A stretch of 64,000 bases of DNA from JAIKWW01 sp052169645 (GTDB lineage Bacteria; Bacillota; Clostridia; Peptostreptococcales; Anaerovoracaceae), in NCBI GenBank assembly GCA_052169645.1, contig JBQNCA010000006.1, forward strand, positions 1 to 64,000. Direction: 5' to 3'. Shown piece after piece: positions 24,041 to 33,042 of the stretch. Within the stretch, counting starts at the first letter, position 1; each line of letters starts with the position of its first letter. The translations under genes were made by a program, and so were the position numbers. Under the pieces are notes generated by a model that was not told the DNA's origin, searched no databases, and saw only the letters and a program-made list of their open reading frames with translations.

Positions 24041-24884
24041 ATATATTGCACACTCTGTAATTTCTCATCTCTGCATCTCTCAGATCCATAGTTATGAAAT
24101 ATTTTTTTACAGAATGACAATCTTCCTCATGATAACAACCTCCATACTTAAAGACGTATACCGTTTGACCGTCAACCTCGTTTCCTTCGCAGCAAAGAGG
24201 ACAAGCTTTATATTTACTTCTTACGGCATTGCCGAGCACTGCAGCTTCTTTATCTGCGGCAAGAACCTTACAGTCCGTTTCATGATAACATTCACCGAAA
24301 TTAGGAAAAATCGCAACTATATGGCTGTCAGCATCAATTTCCATATCATAAAATGAAAACGGTTTTGCATCATACTCAAGCCCTACCCATTCCCTCGCTT
24401 CAATTGTTTTCTTAAATCCCAAAGCATCTACAAATTTTCTCGGGAAATTCATTTTTACATCATACTCAAGGTTAACACTGACAACACCCTTTTTCACATT
24501 TGAAAATTTTGTATTTCCCGTTAAACTTGCCCTACCTTTATCTCTGACAGGCAGCGGACGAATATTTAAATTTCCTTTTTCCAGACCTCCTTTCTCCAAA
24601 ATTCTGTCTATATCCTTTTCGAGCATAAAAGTATCCATTGCTATAATACTCGGTTTATGCAAATATTTTTCTTTTACAGGTGATACTGTGCAATACATCC
24701 TCATCTGATCCGTACAAGCTTCCACAAGAAATATATTAAGCCATAAAGCTTTTATAATACATCCCAGCATTGCCGCCGCTATTATAAATATCGGCAGAAC
24801 TATGGCAGCCTCCACGAGCATTGAGCCGTCCGACATATGTCTTCCTGTAATTTTTTTATCAAAAGTTTTACCCCTCTTTACCAT
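24030..24884 (-). CDS. TadE-like pseudopilin with duplicated Cys/His motif (284 aa)
   Basis: The N-terminus has a positively charged stretch, then SDGSMLVEAAIVLPIFIIAAA-type pilin-like sequence with a glutamate shortly before a single membrane helix (about 20-50), as in TadE/TadF pseudopilins. The remainder is predicted outside the membrane. The C-terminal 110 residues hold two copies of a pattern GxCYHxxDC, a spacer and then CPLC or CNIC (about 195-240 and 250-283). This resembles small metal-binding modules in which a His/Cys pair is followed by a CxxC. It overlaps both neighbours (11 and 17 bp), so it is firmly part of the pilus operon. Confidence 0.7.
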   Translation of the reverse strand: MVKRGKTFDKKITGRHMSDGSMLVEAAIVLPIFIIAAAMLGCIIKALWLNIFLVEACTDQMRMYCTVSPVKEKYLHKPSIIAMDTFMLEKDIDRILEKGGLEKGNLNIRPLPVRDKGRASLTGNTKFSNVKKGVVSVNLEYDVKMNFPRKFVDALGFKKTIEAREWVGLEYDAKPFSFYDMEIDADSHIVAIFPNFGECYHETDCKVLAADKEAAVLGNAVRSKYKACPLCCEGNEVDGQTVYVFKYGGCYHEEDCHSVKKYFITMDLRDAEMRNYRVCNICGG

Positions 24885-26427
24885 AATAGTTTTCCTTAAT
24901 CAGATCGACATAAGTATGAGACATATCTATTGTAAAGTCACCATTATTTTTAATGAAACCTCTCGAGAGATTTTTCTTGCTTACATCAGCTTTAAAAGAG
25001 AATCCCGCACAGTGATCTTCCATAAGAAAATCACTGCGGACCGAGCCTTTCATATTTATTTGAATTAAATCCATAATTCTGTACAGCTTTGTATCCCTGT
25101 CTTCAGTCATAAGCAAAATACGAAGATAATTTTCATATTTCATGTTACCTTCATTGAGTTCTATATATCCCATTGCCCGCAGTCGTCTCATCGGTTTTAT
25201 TGATCTCGTTGAGCTTATTCCTCCTGTAATTACGCTCAAATCAGTTTTCCATGTTTTATCCGATTTAATGAGCGGAACCGAATTATGTAATTCTAAATTC
25301 ATCATATCATTTACAGCTTCAACACTGCTCCATGCTGTTGTTATAAGCAACTGTGTCAGTCGAGCCCACGGTCCGGGAGTCAATACTTCAGCAACTGTCA
25401 TAATTTCGGATTTCTTTTCAGGATCAGTCAAAAGATACGCCATATTTGAAGCAATCCGTATTACAAATATGGAACGATGAGCCTTTTTATAATTTTCGTC
25501 ATCGGAATAATCTCCATATAATATATATTCAACTTCATTATGAAACAGCGAAGCTTTATCATCATGCTTCATTAAATGATTTTCAAAGAATTCCATAATA
25601 TATTCGTTTATATATATATCTTCTTTTATACTCTCAGAATTTAACCCGCTTGAAAATTTTGAAATGATATTACCTATACCTGAAAATGCGGTATTTTTTC
25701 TGCAGTCCGCTTCAACAGAAGGCAGATCATTTATTATACTTGAGTTTCTTAAAACCGCTCCACCCTCAGGACACGCCTCATAGCCTATACTGCAATTTAT
25801 TATTTTTCTGATTTGGGACTGAACGCTTATAACTTCAAATATGCTCATTTCATCGGAATTATTCTCTCCCGAATCTTCATCATCACTCTCCAATTCTTTT
25901 TTTCGAGCCTCTTCCAAAGAGCTTGTCAGCTGATCAGTATCGTCTTCCAAGCTTTTCTTTTCATTTATCTGATTTTTAAAATCTTTAAAATTTGAGGCTG
26001 CCGAGCTTATTATGTTTTCAACGATAATTTTGTCCATTAAATTGTCCAACTCCGCCATAAAATTATCAGGATTTGTTATTGAAAAAGCCGATGTTTCGAA
26101 ACTTTTAACATGACTCTTTCCTCCGCTCATATCTTTTGTTTCTATGGTCGAATTCGCAAACATCTCAAGATAACTCTTCAAAGCATTATTATCTGCCTGG
26201 AATGCAAACAATCCGTATCTTTCAAGCAAATCTCTGTCATACATAGAAAGTATGGATCTTCCTGCTAAATCGTAAGATGCTTCAGCTGTTGATTTCAATG
26301 CCAAGCGCCCGGCACCCTCCACTATTGCAAAGAATGCAATTACAATTGATATAAAGAGCAATGTAAGCAATATCGCTGCCGAGCCTTTTCTTTTTCTTAT
26401 AATTTTAAATAAATTTCTATCTTCCAA
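24868..26427 (-). CDS. DUF5702-type TadG-like protein (519 aa)
   Basis: Following a basic start, a single membrane helix (about residues 16-37, SAAILLTLLFISIVIAFFAI) runs into AEASYDLAGRSILSMYDRDLLERYGLFAF, the signature seen in clostridial DUF5702 proteins of Tad loci. A long extracytoplasmic part follows, with an acidic region at about 165-195 (DDTDQLTSS...ESDDEDSGENNSDE). By position and topology it corresponds to TadG, the large minor pilin-like protein of Tad systems. It overlaps tadE by 11 bp and the next gene by 17 bp. Confidence 0.75.
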   Translation of the reverse strand: MEDRNLFKIIRKRKGSAAILLTLLFISIVIAFFAIVEGAGRLALKSTAEASYDLAGRSILSMYDRDLLERYGLFAFQADNNALKSYLEMFANSTIETKDMSGGKSHVKSFETSAFSITNPDNFMAELDNLMDKIIVENIISSAASNFKDFKNQINEKKSLEDDTDQLTSSLEEARKKELESDDEDSGENNSDEMSIFEVISVQSQIRKIINCSIGYEACPEGGAVLRNSSIINDLPSVEADCRKNTAFSGIGNIISKFSSGLNSESIKEDIYINEYIMEFFENHLMKHDDKASLFHNEVEYILYGDYSDDENYKKAHRSIFVIRIASNMAYLLTDPEKKSEIMTVAEVLTPGPWARLTQLLITTAWSSVEAVNDMMNLELHNSVPLIKSDKTWKTDLSVITGGISSTRSIKPMRRLRAMGYIELNEGNMKYENYLRILLMTEDRDTKLYRIMDLIQINMKGSVRSDFLMEDHCAGFSFKADVSKKNLSRGFIKNNGDFTIDMSHTYVDLIKENYYGKEG

Positions 26428-26809
26428 TTTTTATTGCTCCTGAAAACCATATTACTTCAGCTTCATTAATAATGGTGTGCTCTATCCCGTATTTATTTTC
26501 ATGTTCATATTTATATATGATATTATTCTTTACAGTTTCACGATTTTCAGCCCTAACCTTTGATATCAGAAAATCATTATATACCTTAAATTCAAACTCA
26601 TTTCCTGCAAGTTTTTCATTTCGATTATATATTACGGTTCCGGATCTGTATCCGGCTTCCATTCTACAGGTATGAGCCATCATATATGATTTTGAAGTAT
26701 TCATGAAAAAAAATATAAAAATCACAAACATCATAACCGTAATCACTACAATTACAGGATATAGTATAGCCGCTTCCACCACATAGCTGCCTTTTCTGCT
26801 CCTTATCAT
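26417..26809 (-). CDS. TadE-like pseudopilin (130 aa)
   Basis: MIRSRKGSYVVEAAILYPVI is the classical TadE start: basic leader, a glycine, and a glutamate five residues beyond it, followed by a membrane helix (residues 11-35). The remainder is a short extracytoplasmic domain. It would be processed by a prepilin peptidase that is not encoded in this window. It sits 8 bp after the Flp pilin gene and overlaps the DUF5702 gene. Confidence 0.8.
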   Translation of the reverse strand: MIRSRKGSYVVEAAILYPVIVVITVMMFVIFIFFFMNTSKSYMMAHTCRMEAGYRSGTVIYNRNEKLAGNEFEFKVYNDFLISKVRAENRETVKNNIIYKYEHENKYGIEHTIINEAEVIWFSGAIKIGR

Positions 26810-26817
26810 ATCTCTAC

Positions 26818-27009
26818 CTAACCGTTAAAGTTCGCTCCTGTCAGAGCATTGAAAGTATCTTTTATGAAATTGCCTATTTGTGTCTTAAAAACAAGACCTA
26901 CACATACAGCAATCGCTATAAGAATTCCTACCTGAACAAGTTCCATTCCTTTTTTTGAACGCAATCTGCATACCATACTTGTAATTCGGGAATTTAATTT
27001 CATTATCAT
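26818..27009 (-). CDS. Flp-type major pilin (63 aa)
   Basis: A short type IVb prepilin. A basic leader (about residues 1-20, ending KKG) is followed by MELVQVGILIAIAVCVGLVF, giving the G/ME processing site and the conserved glutamate, then one membrane helix and a short tail (FIKDTFNALTGANFNG). This matches Flp1-like pilins of Gram-positive Tad loci. The ribosome site is CGGAGGACAAA. Being the shortest gene and surrounded by assembly genes, it is the presumed pilus subunit. Confidence 0.85.
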   Translation of the reverse strand: MIMKLNSRITSMVCRLRSKKGMELVQVGILIAIAVCVGLVFKTQIGNFIKDTFNALTGANFNG

Positions 27010-27092
27010 TTTGTCCTCCGTTTCAATTCTTTAACATAAGTTTTTAAAATTTCATATTTCAACAATTATCATTTCTAAGATTCACATATACA

Positions 27093-28430
27093 TCAAATCT
27101 GCATTACAGCAGGAGTAACACTCACTATTACTAAAGATGTAAGCATGAGCATCAACGGTACAGTCATTTTCGAATCTATAAGTCTTATCCGCTGTTGAAC
27201 ATTCTTTTTACGCATTTCCCGCATATTGTCACCTTCCGCTTCCAACTTTTCAACCAATTCACCTCCTTTCTTGTAATTATCTTCAAGTATGGATATGAAT
27301 CGCAACATATCACTCGATTCCATCCGCACAGCGAAGTCTTTCCATTCATCGAGCCACAATGCATTTGTTTCTTTGACTCTCATACCTATATTAGTAAGCT
27401 CTGTTGCCAACGGACTCGTATTGTGCAGAACCTTACCGTCTTCGGAAATTTTCATCATCGCACTGAAAACCGTAAGTCCGCTGTTCAACATCAGAACCAA
27501 CTTATCAATGATATAAGGAAAATTTTCCACTACATCCTCCCTATATCTCCTGACTTTCTTTCTCAAGCCGGAATATCTCCTCATATATATTCCTAAAAAG
27601 CATATTGCTCCTATGATTGCAGACATAGCCGCCCTTTTATCACTTTTTGTATTCCATTTCAGTTTTACTCCGTTGTCCAATTTCTGCGGCAAACGCACGG
27701 ATTTTCCCTTTCCGTCCGAATCGATTTTTTTCAACATGGCATCTACGCTGTTTGATATCGAAGATTCATACATTTTAGGATCCTGTACCACCATAAGCTC
27801 AAGCTCAACTCTTTTTTCAATATCTTCCAACGAAATATCCGCTGTCAGCGTAATTTTTTCACTTTGTCCCGATAGAGACAAGACATCTACTTTACCTTCT
27901 TCACTTACAAGAACGGGATCACTGGAAGTCCATTTGATTACAGCCCCGTTTTTCTCATCATTTTCAGGAAGCTCTATATCTTCAAATACTATCCTTGTAC
28001 CGTTTTTATCTGCAGGTACTATATTCATTATATTTCTTGCACATTCTTCAATCGCTGCCGCAACTTCCTTTTTCGTCAGACGTCTCTCCGATATATTTAC
28101 ATTGGTATTACCATTTACCGAAGTATCACGATAACTCGCTGATATCTCTACAGGAACGGAAATCGAACCTTCACCCCTTTCAGGTCTGTCTATAAAAGTA
28201 ATATTTCTTTTTTGAGACACTTCTCCTATAAGAAATGCGATTACTAAAATCGTACATATGAGCCATACTGCAAAATAGCAGTAAATCATCCGTTTTTTAT
28301 GCCTTTCAATCTCAGCATCCAATTTAGCTCCCGTATAAATATTTGAAAGATTATCCGATATTATTTTTTTGTCTCCGGTTAAAAAATTTATTACTCCTTG
28401 CTTAAACGACATTTTTTTATTATTTTCCAT
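27093..28430 (-). CDS. TadC-like platform protein with an extracytoplasmic insertion (445 aa)
   Basis: The C-terminal half is a T2SSF platform domain (FPYIIDKLVLMLNSGLTV...LEAEGDNMREMRKKN, then a final membrane helix LMLMLTSLVIVSV). The N-terminal half is unusual: a membrane helix near residues 45-67, then about 180 residues that appear extracytoplasmic, including a stretch like bacterial Ig-type domains (AVIKWTSSDPVLVSEEGKV), then another membrane helix (near 275). I chose ATG 28430, which has AGAGGTG upstream and lies just after the tadB stop; the ATG at 28472 lies inside tadB without a ribosome site. Known TadC proteins are about 300 aa and lack this insertion. Confidence 0.8.
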   Translation of the reverse strand: MENNKKMSFKQGVINFLTGDKKIISDNLSNIYTGAKLDAEIERHKKRMIYCYFAVWLICTILVIAFLIGEVSQKRNITFIDRPERGEGSISVPVEISASYRDTSVNGNTNVNISERRLTKKEVAAAIEECARNIMNIVPADKNGTRIVFEDIELPENDEKNGAVIKWTSSDPVLVSEEGKVDVLSLSGQSEKITLTADISLEDIEKRVELELMVVQDPKMYESSISNSVDAMLKKIDSDGKGKSVRLPQKLDNGVKLKWNTKSDKRAAMSAIIGAICFLGIYMRRYSGLRKKVRRYREDVVENFPYIIDKLVLMLNSGLTVFSAMMKISEDGKVLHNTSPLATELTNIGMRVKETNALWLDEWKDFAVRMESSDMLRFISILEDNYKKGGELVEKLEAEGDNMREMRKKNVQQRIRLIDSKMTVPLMLMLTSLVIVSVTPAVMQI

Positions 28431-28444
28431 ATCTACTGTCACCT

Positions 28445-29188
28445 CTACTTTTCCATGAGCTTTGCACTCCATAAAAACGCCGTTAAAGTTAAAGCAAAAG
28501 ATATAGTCATAATAAATCTCCCGAATAAAGTAGTATACATGCTCTCTAAATAATCTCCGGAAATCAGATTTATAAGCGCTATTACGATAATCGGCATGCA
28601 GGTCAGTATCCTTGATTCCACCCTTTTCTCGGATAAAAGAACCTCTTTTTCTCTTTCAAGTTCAATATTTTGAGTTAATACATACACAGCTTTCAATATC
28701 ATTTTATTCAGATTTCCGCCCGTACTCCTGCAAAGAACACATGAATCCGTAAAATCAATGATTTCCTTTACATGTGAACGTTCCGCCAAATCTTTCATGA
28801 CGCTTTCTTCACTGCAATTCGCTTCCTTCATTATTCTTTTCATATTTATAATTTCTTTCGCTAATATACTTTTGCTTCCATGAATCAAAACTACCGTCTT
28901 TTCTGAATCAGATACGGCTTCTCCAAAATGTCTGCCCGATGATATGGATGAAGATATTGAATACAGCATATCCTTAAATTGATTTCTTAATTCACGCTTG
29001 CGTTTTGCAGCCAAAATTTGCTTATACTTTTTTACCCCCAATAAAGAGGTCAGCGCAAACAACAATGCCGCCTGCCAGCTTGCATAATACAAGTATCCAC
29101 ATAAAGCCAAACTCCCTCCTGCAACCATAAAATAATCTCTGAGCTCCTTTCGTGAAAGTTTATATATATTGTAGTCTTCAGGGATCAA
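28445..29188 (-). CDS. TadB-like inner-membrane platform protein (247 aa)
   Basis: A T2SSF-domain protein with two membrane helices near the N-terminus (about 20-50) and two at the C-terminus (about 190-240). The cytoplasmic core carries FKDMLYSISSSISSGRHFGEAV. The start codon is TTG at 29188: GGAGG lies 9 nt upstream, and the codon overlaps the tadA stop as TTGA. It pairs with TadC to form the platform on which the ATPase acts. Confidence 0.85.
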   Translation of the reverse strand: MIPEDYNIYKLSRKELRDYFMVAGGSLALCGYLYYASWQAALLFALTSLLGVKKYKQILAAKRKRELRNQFKDMLYSISSSISSGRHFGEAVSDSEKTVVLIHGSKSILAKEIINMKRIMKEANCSEESVMKDLAERSHVKEIIDFTDSCVLCRSTGGNLNKMILKAVYVLTQNIELEREKEVLLSEKRVESRILTCMPIIVIALINLISGDYLESMYTTLFGRFIMTISFALTLTAFLWSAKLMEK

Positions 29189-30423
29189 GTTAAACGACCT
29201 CCTCTCATCTCCAATTTCAAGCTGTTTATCATTTTATTATCGGTTCTTACGAGTTTTCCCTCAGATTTCACTTCATCCTGCATAATTCGATATTCAAATA
29301 AAGGATTCAAAGTTATCTCTCCGTTCTCAAGTCCTTTTATTTCCGTTATTTCCAGAACTTTTCTGCTTTTATCCTGTAGTCTTCCCAAATGAACTATTAT
29401 GTCAATAGCTGAAGCGATCTGTCCTCTTATAGCTTCTATCGGGAATGAAGCTGAAGTCAAAAACATAGTTTCCAACCTTGATATCATGCCCTTTGCCGAG
29501 TTTGCATGACCTGTTGACAAACTCCCCGCATGTCCTGTATTCATTGAATTTATCATATCTACAACCTCGGCACCTCTTACTTCACCTACGATAATCCTGT
29601 CAGGTCGCATTCGTAAACTCGATTTAATCAGGTGACGCATTGTGATTTCGCCTTTTCCCTGTATATTGGCATGTTTTGTTTCCATTCTTACCAAATTCTC
29701 AATTCTATCAAGTTGAAGCTCTGCAGAATCTTCGATAACAATAACTCTCTCGTCTTCAGGAATAAAATCCGAAAGGGCATTAAGGAATGTCGTTTTTCCC
29801 GAGCTGGTACCTCCTGATAAAAAAATATTGTAGCCGCATATAACCAAAGTTTTTAAAAATTCGGAAGCTTCTTCGGTTATAGAGCCGAGATCAATCAACT
29901 CTTTCATAGTAATACGATTCATGGGAAATTTTCTTATATTCATAGTAGGTCCGTCTATCGCAATATTTTTATATACGGCATTTACTCTAGAACCGTCTTC
30001 CAGCCTTGCATCAAGAATCGGGTTCATTTCATTGATTTCTCTGTGAACCCCTGCTCCTATTCTCATAATAATTTCTTCAAGTTCATTCACTGATGGAAAT
30101 GCTTCATCTATACGTATTATCTCTCCGGCTTTTTCTATAAAAATATTTTTGTATCCGTTTACCATAATTTCACTTATTTCAGGATCATCCAGATACTTTT
30201 GTAAAAAATCCAGTTCACATCTGAGCAGACTGAACACACTCTCTATCAGTCGCTTTTTATCTGCAAGACTCAAAGACAATGTTTTGTCCGATTTCATAAC
30301 ATACTGCTGTATTGTTTTTCTTATACCGTCATCATCAGATACTTCATCTTTTTCATTCAGTTGCTTTCGAATCAATGCAGCTATCTCATATGCAAGCAAA
30401 TTTTGACTGTCGTTTATAGTCAT
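29185..30423 (-). CDS. cpaF: Tad pilus assembly ATPase TadA/CpaF (412 aa)
   Basis: Type II/IV secretion ATPase that powers Flp pilus assembly. Walker A GGTSSGKTT is at residues about 204-212, the Asp box is in VIEDSAELQL, Walker B is in RPDRIIVGEVRG, and a histidine box (SLSTGHANS) follows. The N-terminal part (1-160) is the usual CpaF lead domain. Its ATG overlaps the cpaE stop (ATGA), so the two are translationally coupled. Confidence 0.95.
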   Translation of the reverse strand: MTINDSQNLLAYEIAALIRKQLNEKDEVSDDDGIRKTIQQYVMKSDKTLSLSLADKKRLIESVFSLLRCELDFLQKYLDDPEISEIMVNGYKNIFIEKAGEIIRIDEAFPSVNELEEIIMRIGAGVHREINEMNPILDARLEDGSRVNAVYKNIAIDGPTMNIRKFPMNRITMKELIDLGSITEEASEFLKTLVICGYNIFLSGGTSSGKTTFLNALSDFIPEDERVIVIEDSAELQLDRIENLVRMETKHANIQGKGEITMRHLIKSSLRMRPDRIIVGEVRGAEVVDMINSMNTGHAGSLSTGHANSAKGMISRLETMFLTSASFPIEAIRGQIASAIDIIVHLGRLQDKSRKVLEITEIKGLENGEITLNPLFEYRIMQDEVKSEGKLVRTDNKMINSLKLEMRGGRLT

Positions 30424-31550
30424 AGCTTTACCGCTTCTTTCATCAATCTGTCAACTGCCGCACCGTAACGACCAATCAAACTTATGTCATTTTTCCCTTC
30501 ATGCACATAAAAGCTGTCGGGATCGTAAGGCAATTGATAATAATATTTATTGGAAGAAAATTCATCATCCTCATCATTAAGAAATATTTTTAAATTGTCA
30601 TTTTTCTTACCTGCAAAATTTTCTATACGAATAAACTTCTTATTGCCTGAATATTTGTATATAAGCTTTTCCCAATATTCTGAATTAAGCTTGCTTTTTT
30701 CATCCTGATTTGTTAGAGAAAATATAAAATCAGATGTTTCATACAGATACGAAGATGCATCATTAAGATAATTTCCCATTTCAAATATAACAACATCAAA
30801 TATATTCCAACTTCTTATAACTTCTAAAAATTTGTTCATTTCCTTTCGTGTGAGATCCGTAATATAGGTTTTATGTTCATGCGACATTGAAAATTCGGCA
30901 ACACCGTATCTGTCACGCAAAATATATTTTTCAGGCTCATTGCCGTAATTCTCATAATCGACCAAAAACATATTCATATCTTCATGTAAGGCAGACTCCG
31001 ACTTTGGAAAATACATATAATGATCCGACATTGATCTCATATCTATAATAAGAGGATTTCGTCTCCCGTATTGTTTTCGCAGCCTTGCAAAAGTCAAACA
31101 TAGCGATGTTTTTCCTACACCACCTGATGCTCCCGTAACCGTTATAACGGAAAATTCTCCGTTACTGTTGAATTTTCTCACTTCAAGCTGATGCTCCGCA
31201 CATATTTTCAATATCTCATTTAAAATTACATAAGCAGACTGATACTTATATATGTAAAATATATTTTCATCCGTCACTTTCATCCCTTCGTCTAAAATAT
31301 CTGAAAGGCAAATTACAGGAGCTATGCTTTTTCCGCTTACAGCTTTGATTTTCTCCAAATACTCCTTCCCTGTAATAACAAGCTCAGATGTGGAAATCAA
31401 ATCTATTATCCGATATTTATCCGTCTCAATTATTTCTTTGTTCCCTATGGTTTGAACTGTAACATTTCTGCAGGAATTTAAAACATAATGAATGAAGCGG
31501 GTTTTAAAATCAAAGTCTTCATCTGCAACTAAAATCTTGATTTCATCCAT
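30420..31550 (-). CDS. cpaE: CpaE/TadZ-like localisation ATPase (376 aa)
   Basis: Residues 1-120 form an atypical receiver-like domain (KILVADEDFDFKTRF). A MinD/ParA-type ATPase follows, with the deviant Walker A TGASGGVGKTS at about 139-149 and LIIDMRSMSDHYM nearby. CpaE/TadZ proteins place the Tad machine at specific sites in the cell. It is the first gene of the nine-gene Tad operon, with a consensus promoter (31576-31604) and AAAGGAG before the ATG. Confidence 0.85.
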   Translation of the reverse strand: MDEIKILVADEDFDFKTRFIHYVLNSCRNVTVQTIGNKEIIETDKYRIIDLISTSELVITGKEYLEKIKAVSGKSIAPVICLSDILDEGMKVTDENIFYIYKYQSAYVILNEILKICAEHQLEVRKFNSNGEFSVITVTGASGGVGKTSLCLTFARLRKQYGRRNPLIIDMRSMSDHYMYFPKSESALHEDMNMFLVDYENYGNEPEKYILRDRYGVAEFSMSHEHKTYITDLTRKEMNKFLEVIRSWNIFDVVIFEMGNYLNDASSYLYETSDFIFSLTNQDEKSKLNSEYWEKLIYKYSGNKKFIRIENFAGKKNDNLKIFLNDEDDEFSSNKYYYQLPYDPDSFYVHEGKNDISLIGRYGAAVDRLMKEAVKL

Positions 31551-31575
31551 GATATTTGCTCCTTTCTTTTACCAC

Positions 31576-31604
31576 ATATTACCATTATATGATTTTTATG
31601 TCAA
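31576..31604 (-). promoter_or_regulatory. Promoter of the Tad pilus operon
   Basis: Minus strand TTGACA (31599-31604), 17-bp spacer, TAATAT (31576-31581). The transcript start would be about 20 bp before the cpaE start codon. Confidence 0.7.
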
Positions 31605-31709
31605 TATTTACCTTTCAAATTTTGTAAATTATTTTTAGCTTTTTCCCTTTTAAACATAATCTAAAATTCATCTATGATTCTTTTACTATATGCTGTATTA
31701 TTTTCAGCA

Positions 31710-31747
31710 ATAAAAAACACCATCCGCTATATATTGCAGATGATGTT
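31710..31747 (-). terminator. Terminator of the lepA-hemW operon
   Basis: A 12-bp stem (31716-31727 with 31736-31747, all paired if two G-U pairs are allowed) and an 8-nt loop, followed on the minus strand by a six-U run. It lies 26 bp past the hemW stop. Confidence 0.85.
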
Positions 31748-31772
31748 TCAATATCTATTATTTTGCTCTTAT

Positions 31773-32918
31773 TTATATCAGTTCAGTGATAATACTGTTT
31801 GAAATATCTATACCCTTCGGTGTAAAAAATATATGATTAGCTTTTTCCAGCATAAATCCATCCGATATATATGAAGCAATCTTTTCTTTTTTATATTCCA
31901 TTAAGTCAATACCATAATTCTTTGAAAATTTTATAAGATCTATACCTGAAGCGGTTCTCAGACTTGTAAATATGCAGTCGCTTATCAAATCCTCCGGCTT
32001 CTGCTTTTTCATTTCATGCAAATTGTCATAGATGAGTTTATCACTGTTTAAATTTGCATCTTCAATAAATTTTATATATTCAGAAACAGTTGAGGGATTT
32101 TCAAATCTGCATCCGTTTATAAAGGAATGTGCTGCAGCTCCCACCCCTACATAATCACTCATAGACCAATATTTTAAATTATGTCTGCATTCTCTTCCGC
32201 TGAGAGCCGCATTTGAAATTTCATAATGCCTGTAACCTGAGCTTCGCAGCTTATCAGTTATATAATGATACATTTCTCTGTCAAGTTCTTCAGGTATTTG
32301 ATCGGCTTTTCCCAGTCTGAAGGCTTCATATAGAGGAGTTCCCTCTTCTATTTGAAGGCTATAAAAGGAAATATGCTCAGGCTGTAAATCCAATACTTTC
32401 TCAACAGTGTTTTTCCAATTTTTCAAAGTATGACCCGGAAATCCGAAAATCAAATCGATATTAATATTATTTATGCCTGCATCTCGAGCGATGCTTACGG
32501 CCTCCGCCGCCATATCCGCATCGTGTACCCTGCCCAGATATGACAGCTCCGGCTCAATCATGCTCTGCACGCCGAGACTTATGCGATTAACCCCGGCAGC
32601 CGCATAAGACTCGGCCTTTGCACTCGTAAGTGACCCCGGATTCGCTTCGATGGTCACTTCCGCATCTACCGTAAACGGCACCCTTAACAGCGCCTCACAG
32701 ATGTAGGCGCTATCCACAACGGACGGCGTCCCGCCTCCTATAAATACCGTATCAAAGACCTCAGCCTCTCCCAACCAATCAACAAGCGCATCTATTTCAG
32801 AATATAAAGCTTTAAAATATAAAGCCTTCTCATCCTCTCCGCAATCTGCGTATGATGCAAAATCGCAATATATGCACTTGCCGGCACAAAAAGGTATATG
32901 AATATAAAGTCCCGGCAT
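31773..32918 (-). CDS. hemW: HemW-type radical-SAM protein (heme chaperone, 381 aa)
   Basis: Formerly annotated as oxygen-independent coproporphyrinogen III oxidase; now regarded as a heme-handling radical-SAM protein. The motif CAGKCIYCDF at residues 11-20 is the HemW form (CxxxCxYCxF) without the extra cysteine of HemN. Other features are the IGGGTPS motif, EANPGSL and the C-terminal HemN-type domain. It follows lepA, a gene order shared by many Firmicutes. GGAGG precedes the ATG at 32918. Confidence 0.92.
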   Translation of the reverse strand: MPGLYIHIPFCAGKCIYCDFASYADCGEDEKALYFKALYSEIDALVDWLGEAEVFDTVFIGGGTPSVVDSAYICEALLRVPFTVDAEVTIEANPGSLTSAKAESYAAAGVNRISLGVQSMIEPELSYLGRVHDADMAAEAVSIARDAGINNINIDLIFGFPGHTLKNWKNTVEKVLDLQPEHISFYSLQIEEGTPLYEAFRLGKADQIPEELDREMYHYITDKLRSSGYRHYEISNAALSGRECRHNLKYWSMSDYVGVGAAAHSFINGCRFENPSTVSEYIKFIEDANLNSDKLIYDNLHEMKKQKPEDLISDCIFTSLRTASGIDLIKFSKNYGIDLMEYKKEKIASYISDGFMLEKANHIFFTPKGIDISNSIITELI

Positions 32919-32972
32919 AGCCGTATTCCTCCATTATTATATGTAAAATCGACACAGGTATTTTGCCATAAC

Positions 32973-33005
32973 AAAAACCGACCTCCTCAAGTTAAAACTT
33001 AGGTC
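32973..33005 (-). terminator. Hairpin with U-run between lepA and hemW
   Basis: On the minus strand GACCT...AGGTC encloses a second stem AAGTT/AACTT and is followed by GGTTTTTG. It may be a partial terminator between lepA and hemW. Confidence 0.4.
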
Positions 33006-33042
33006 TAACCTTTGGAGATCAATTCATATATTAAAAACTGCA

